From positions 1 through 32,177 of the forward strand of contig CALWUO010000020.1 in NCBI GenBank assembly GCA_944384745.1: a DNA stretch of 32,177 bases, in the 5' to 3' direction. The translations under genes and the position numbers were made by a program. A model generated the notes under the pieces. It was not told the DNA's origin. It made no database searches and worked only from the letters and a program-made list of their open reading frames with translations. Below are positions 31,903 through 32,177 of the stretch, in pieces. This DNA is from an uncultured Butyricicoccus sp. GTDB taxonomy: Bacteria > Bacillota > Clostridia > Oscillospirales > Butyricicoccaceae. Position 1 is the first letter of the stretch. Each line of letters begins with the position of its first letter.

Positions 31903-32177
31903 ATGGCTATACCCGTTTTTTTTGGTGTAAGGCATCTTTCACCAGCTGCGGCACACCATATTTTAAAAAAACTAGATGAAATAAAACCAGATTTAATTCT
32001 TATTGAAGGGCCATCAGATTTAAATGACCAAATGCACTGGTTTTGTCACCCAAAAACCAAATTGCCTGCCGCTATTCTCGCTTATACAGAACAAGCTCCT
32101 ATTAAAACTTTACTTTATCCATTTGCAGAATATTCACCAGAATATCAAGCGATTTTATGGGCAAATAAAAACAAAGT
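31903..32177 (+). CDS. DUF5682 protein (YehM-like), 5' part
   Basis: The frame runs from ATG 31903 to the window end (91 codons and 2 nt). The start FFGVRHLSPAAAHHI followed by PDLILIEGPSD is the hallmark of the DUF5682 family, as in E. coli YehM, and these early motifs recall the EreA/ChaN/TraB-like hydrolase group. AAGGAG at 31887-31892 lies ten bases upstream and the gene begins one base after the MoxR stop. Family members are several hundred residues long, so most is outside the window. A catalytic activity for the family is not known to me. Confidence 0.78.
   Translation, partial: MAIPVFFGVRHLSPAAAHHILKKLDEIKPDLILIEGPSDLNDQMHWFCHPKTKLPAAILAYTEQAPIKTLLYPFAEYSPEYQAILWANKNK

Overview
The window is AT-rich DNA with short intergenic gaps, strong AGGAGG-type ribosome binding sites and occasional TTG/GTG starts. 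Together with six radical-SAM enzymes, a 4Fe-4S aldo/keto reductase and an ECF transporter S component, this points to a strictly anaerobic low-GC Bacillota (Clostridia-like). I cannot name the genus. The presence of rep, parA, parB, a primase-helicase and iteron-like repeats suggests a large plasmid or chromid, or a chromosome carrying an integrated plasmid-type replicon.

Region 1 (1-16545, minus strand) reads as one long glycan operon. It starts from a good extended -10 promoter at about 16.52 kb and runs leftward out of the window. In transcription order it encodes: a glucose-1-phosphate cytidylyltransferase (rfbF-like), a glycerophosphotransferase-like transferase, a GT2 glycosyltransferase with an added C-terminal domain, a radical-SAM protein, a second GT2, two tandem FkbM methyltransferases, four consecutive radical-SAM proteins (short, long, long, short), an aldo/keto reductase with ferredoxin-type clusters, a third GT2, a sixth radical-SAM protein, and the first codons of another gene. 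Most neighbours overlap or lie under 30 nt apart. A small Rossmann-like module (typical signature: aliphatic strand, then IIDND-x-x-KKG, then a conserved 'P-I/V-x-x' strand) recurs in about eight of these proteins, fused to unrelated catalytic domains. I consider this shared module, with the number of radical-SAM enzymes, the most unusual feature of the window. The likely job is building and radically modifying a surface glycan or a glycosylated surface protein.

Region 2 (16611-19057, plus strand) is divergent: a DUF6270/SGNH-like protein, an ECF S component and a DUF1893 protein form a three-gene unit ending in a clean Rho-independent terminator.

Region 3 (19058-26031) is the replication and partition block. 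It contains four 21-bp direct repeats that look like iterons, an AT-rich stretch, an inverted repeat overlapping a promoter, and a compact, comparatively GC-rich, strongly self-complementary stretch (candidate structured RNA or leader). These precede a CHC2-TOPRIM-DnaB primase-helicase. A convergent pair-terminator separates this from a leftward operon of an unknown 276-aa protein and a winged-helix replication initiator. parA-parB run rightward from a divergent control region holding a 27-bp near-perfect palindrome between two promoters. Direct repeats follow parB.

Region 4 (26104-27282) is a DUF2975 membrane protein coupled to a small XRE regulator, with an inverted repeat abutting its promoter, and RNA hairpins after it.

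Region 5 (27436-32177, cut by the window end) is a YehL-type MoxR cluster: SWIM zinc-finger protein, HEAT-like repeat protein, MoxR AAA+ ATPase and the start of a DUF5682 protein. It resembles the E. coli yehL-yehM-yehP-yehQ set; a VWA-domain gene would be expected just beyond the window. No tRNA, rRNA, CRISPR array, transposase or conjugation gene was seen.
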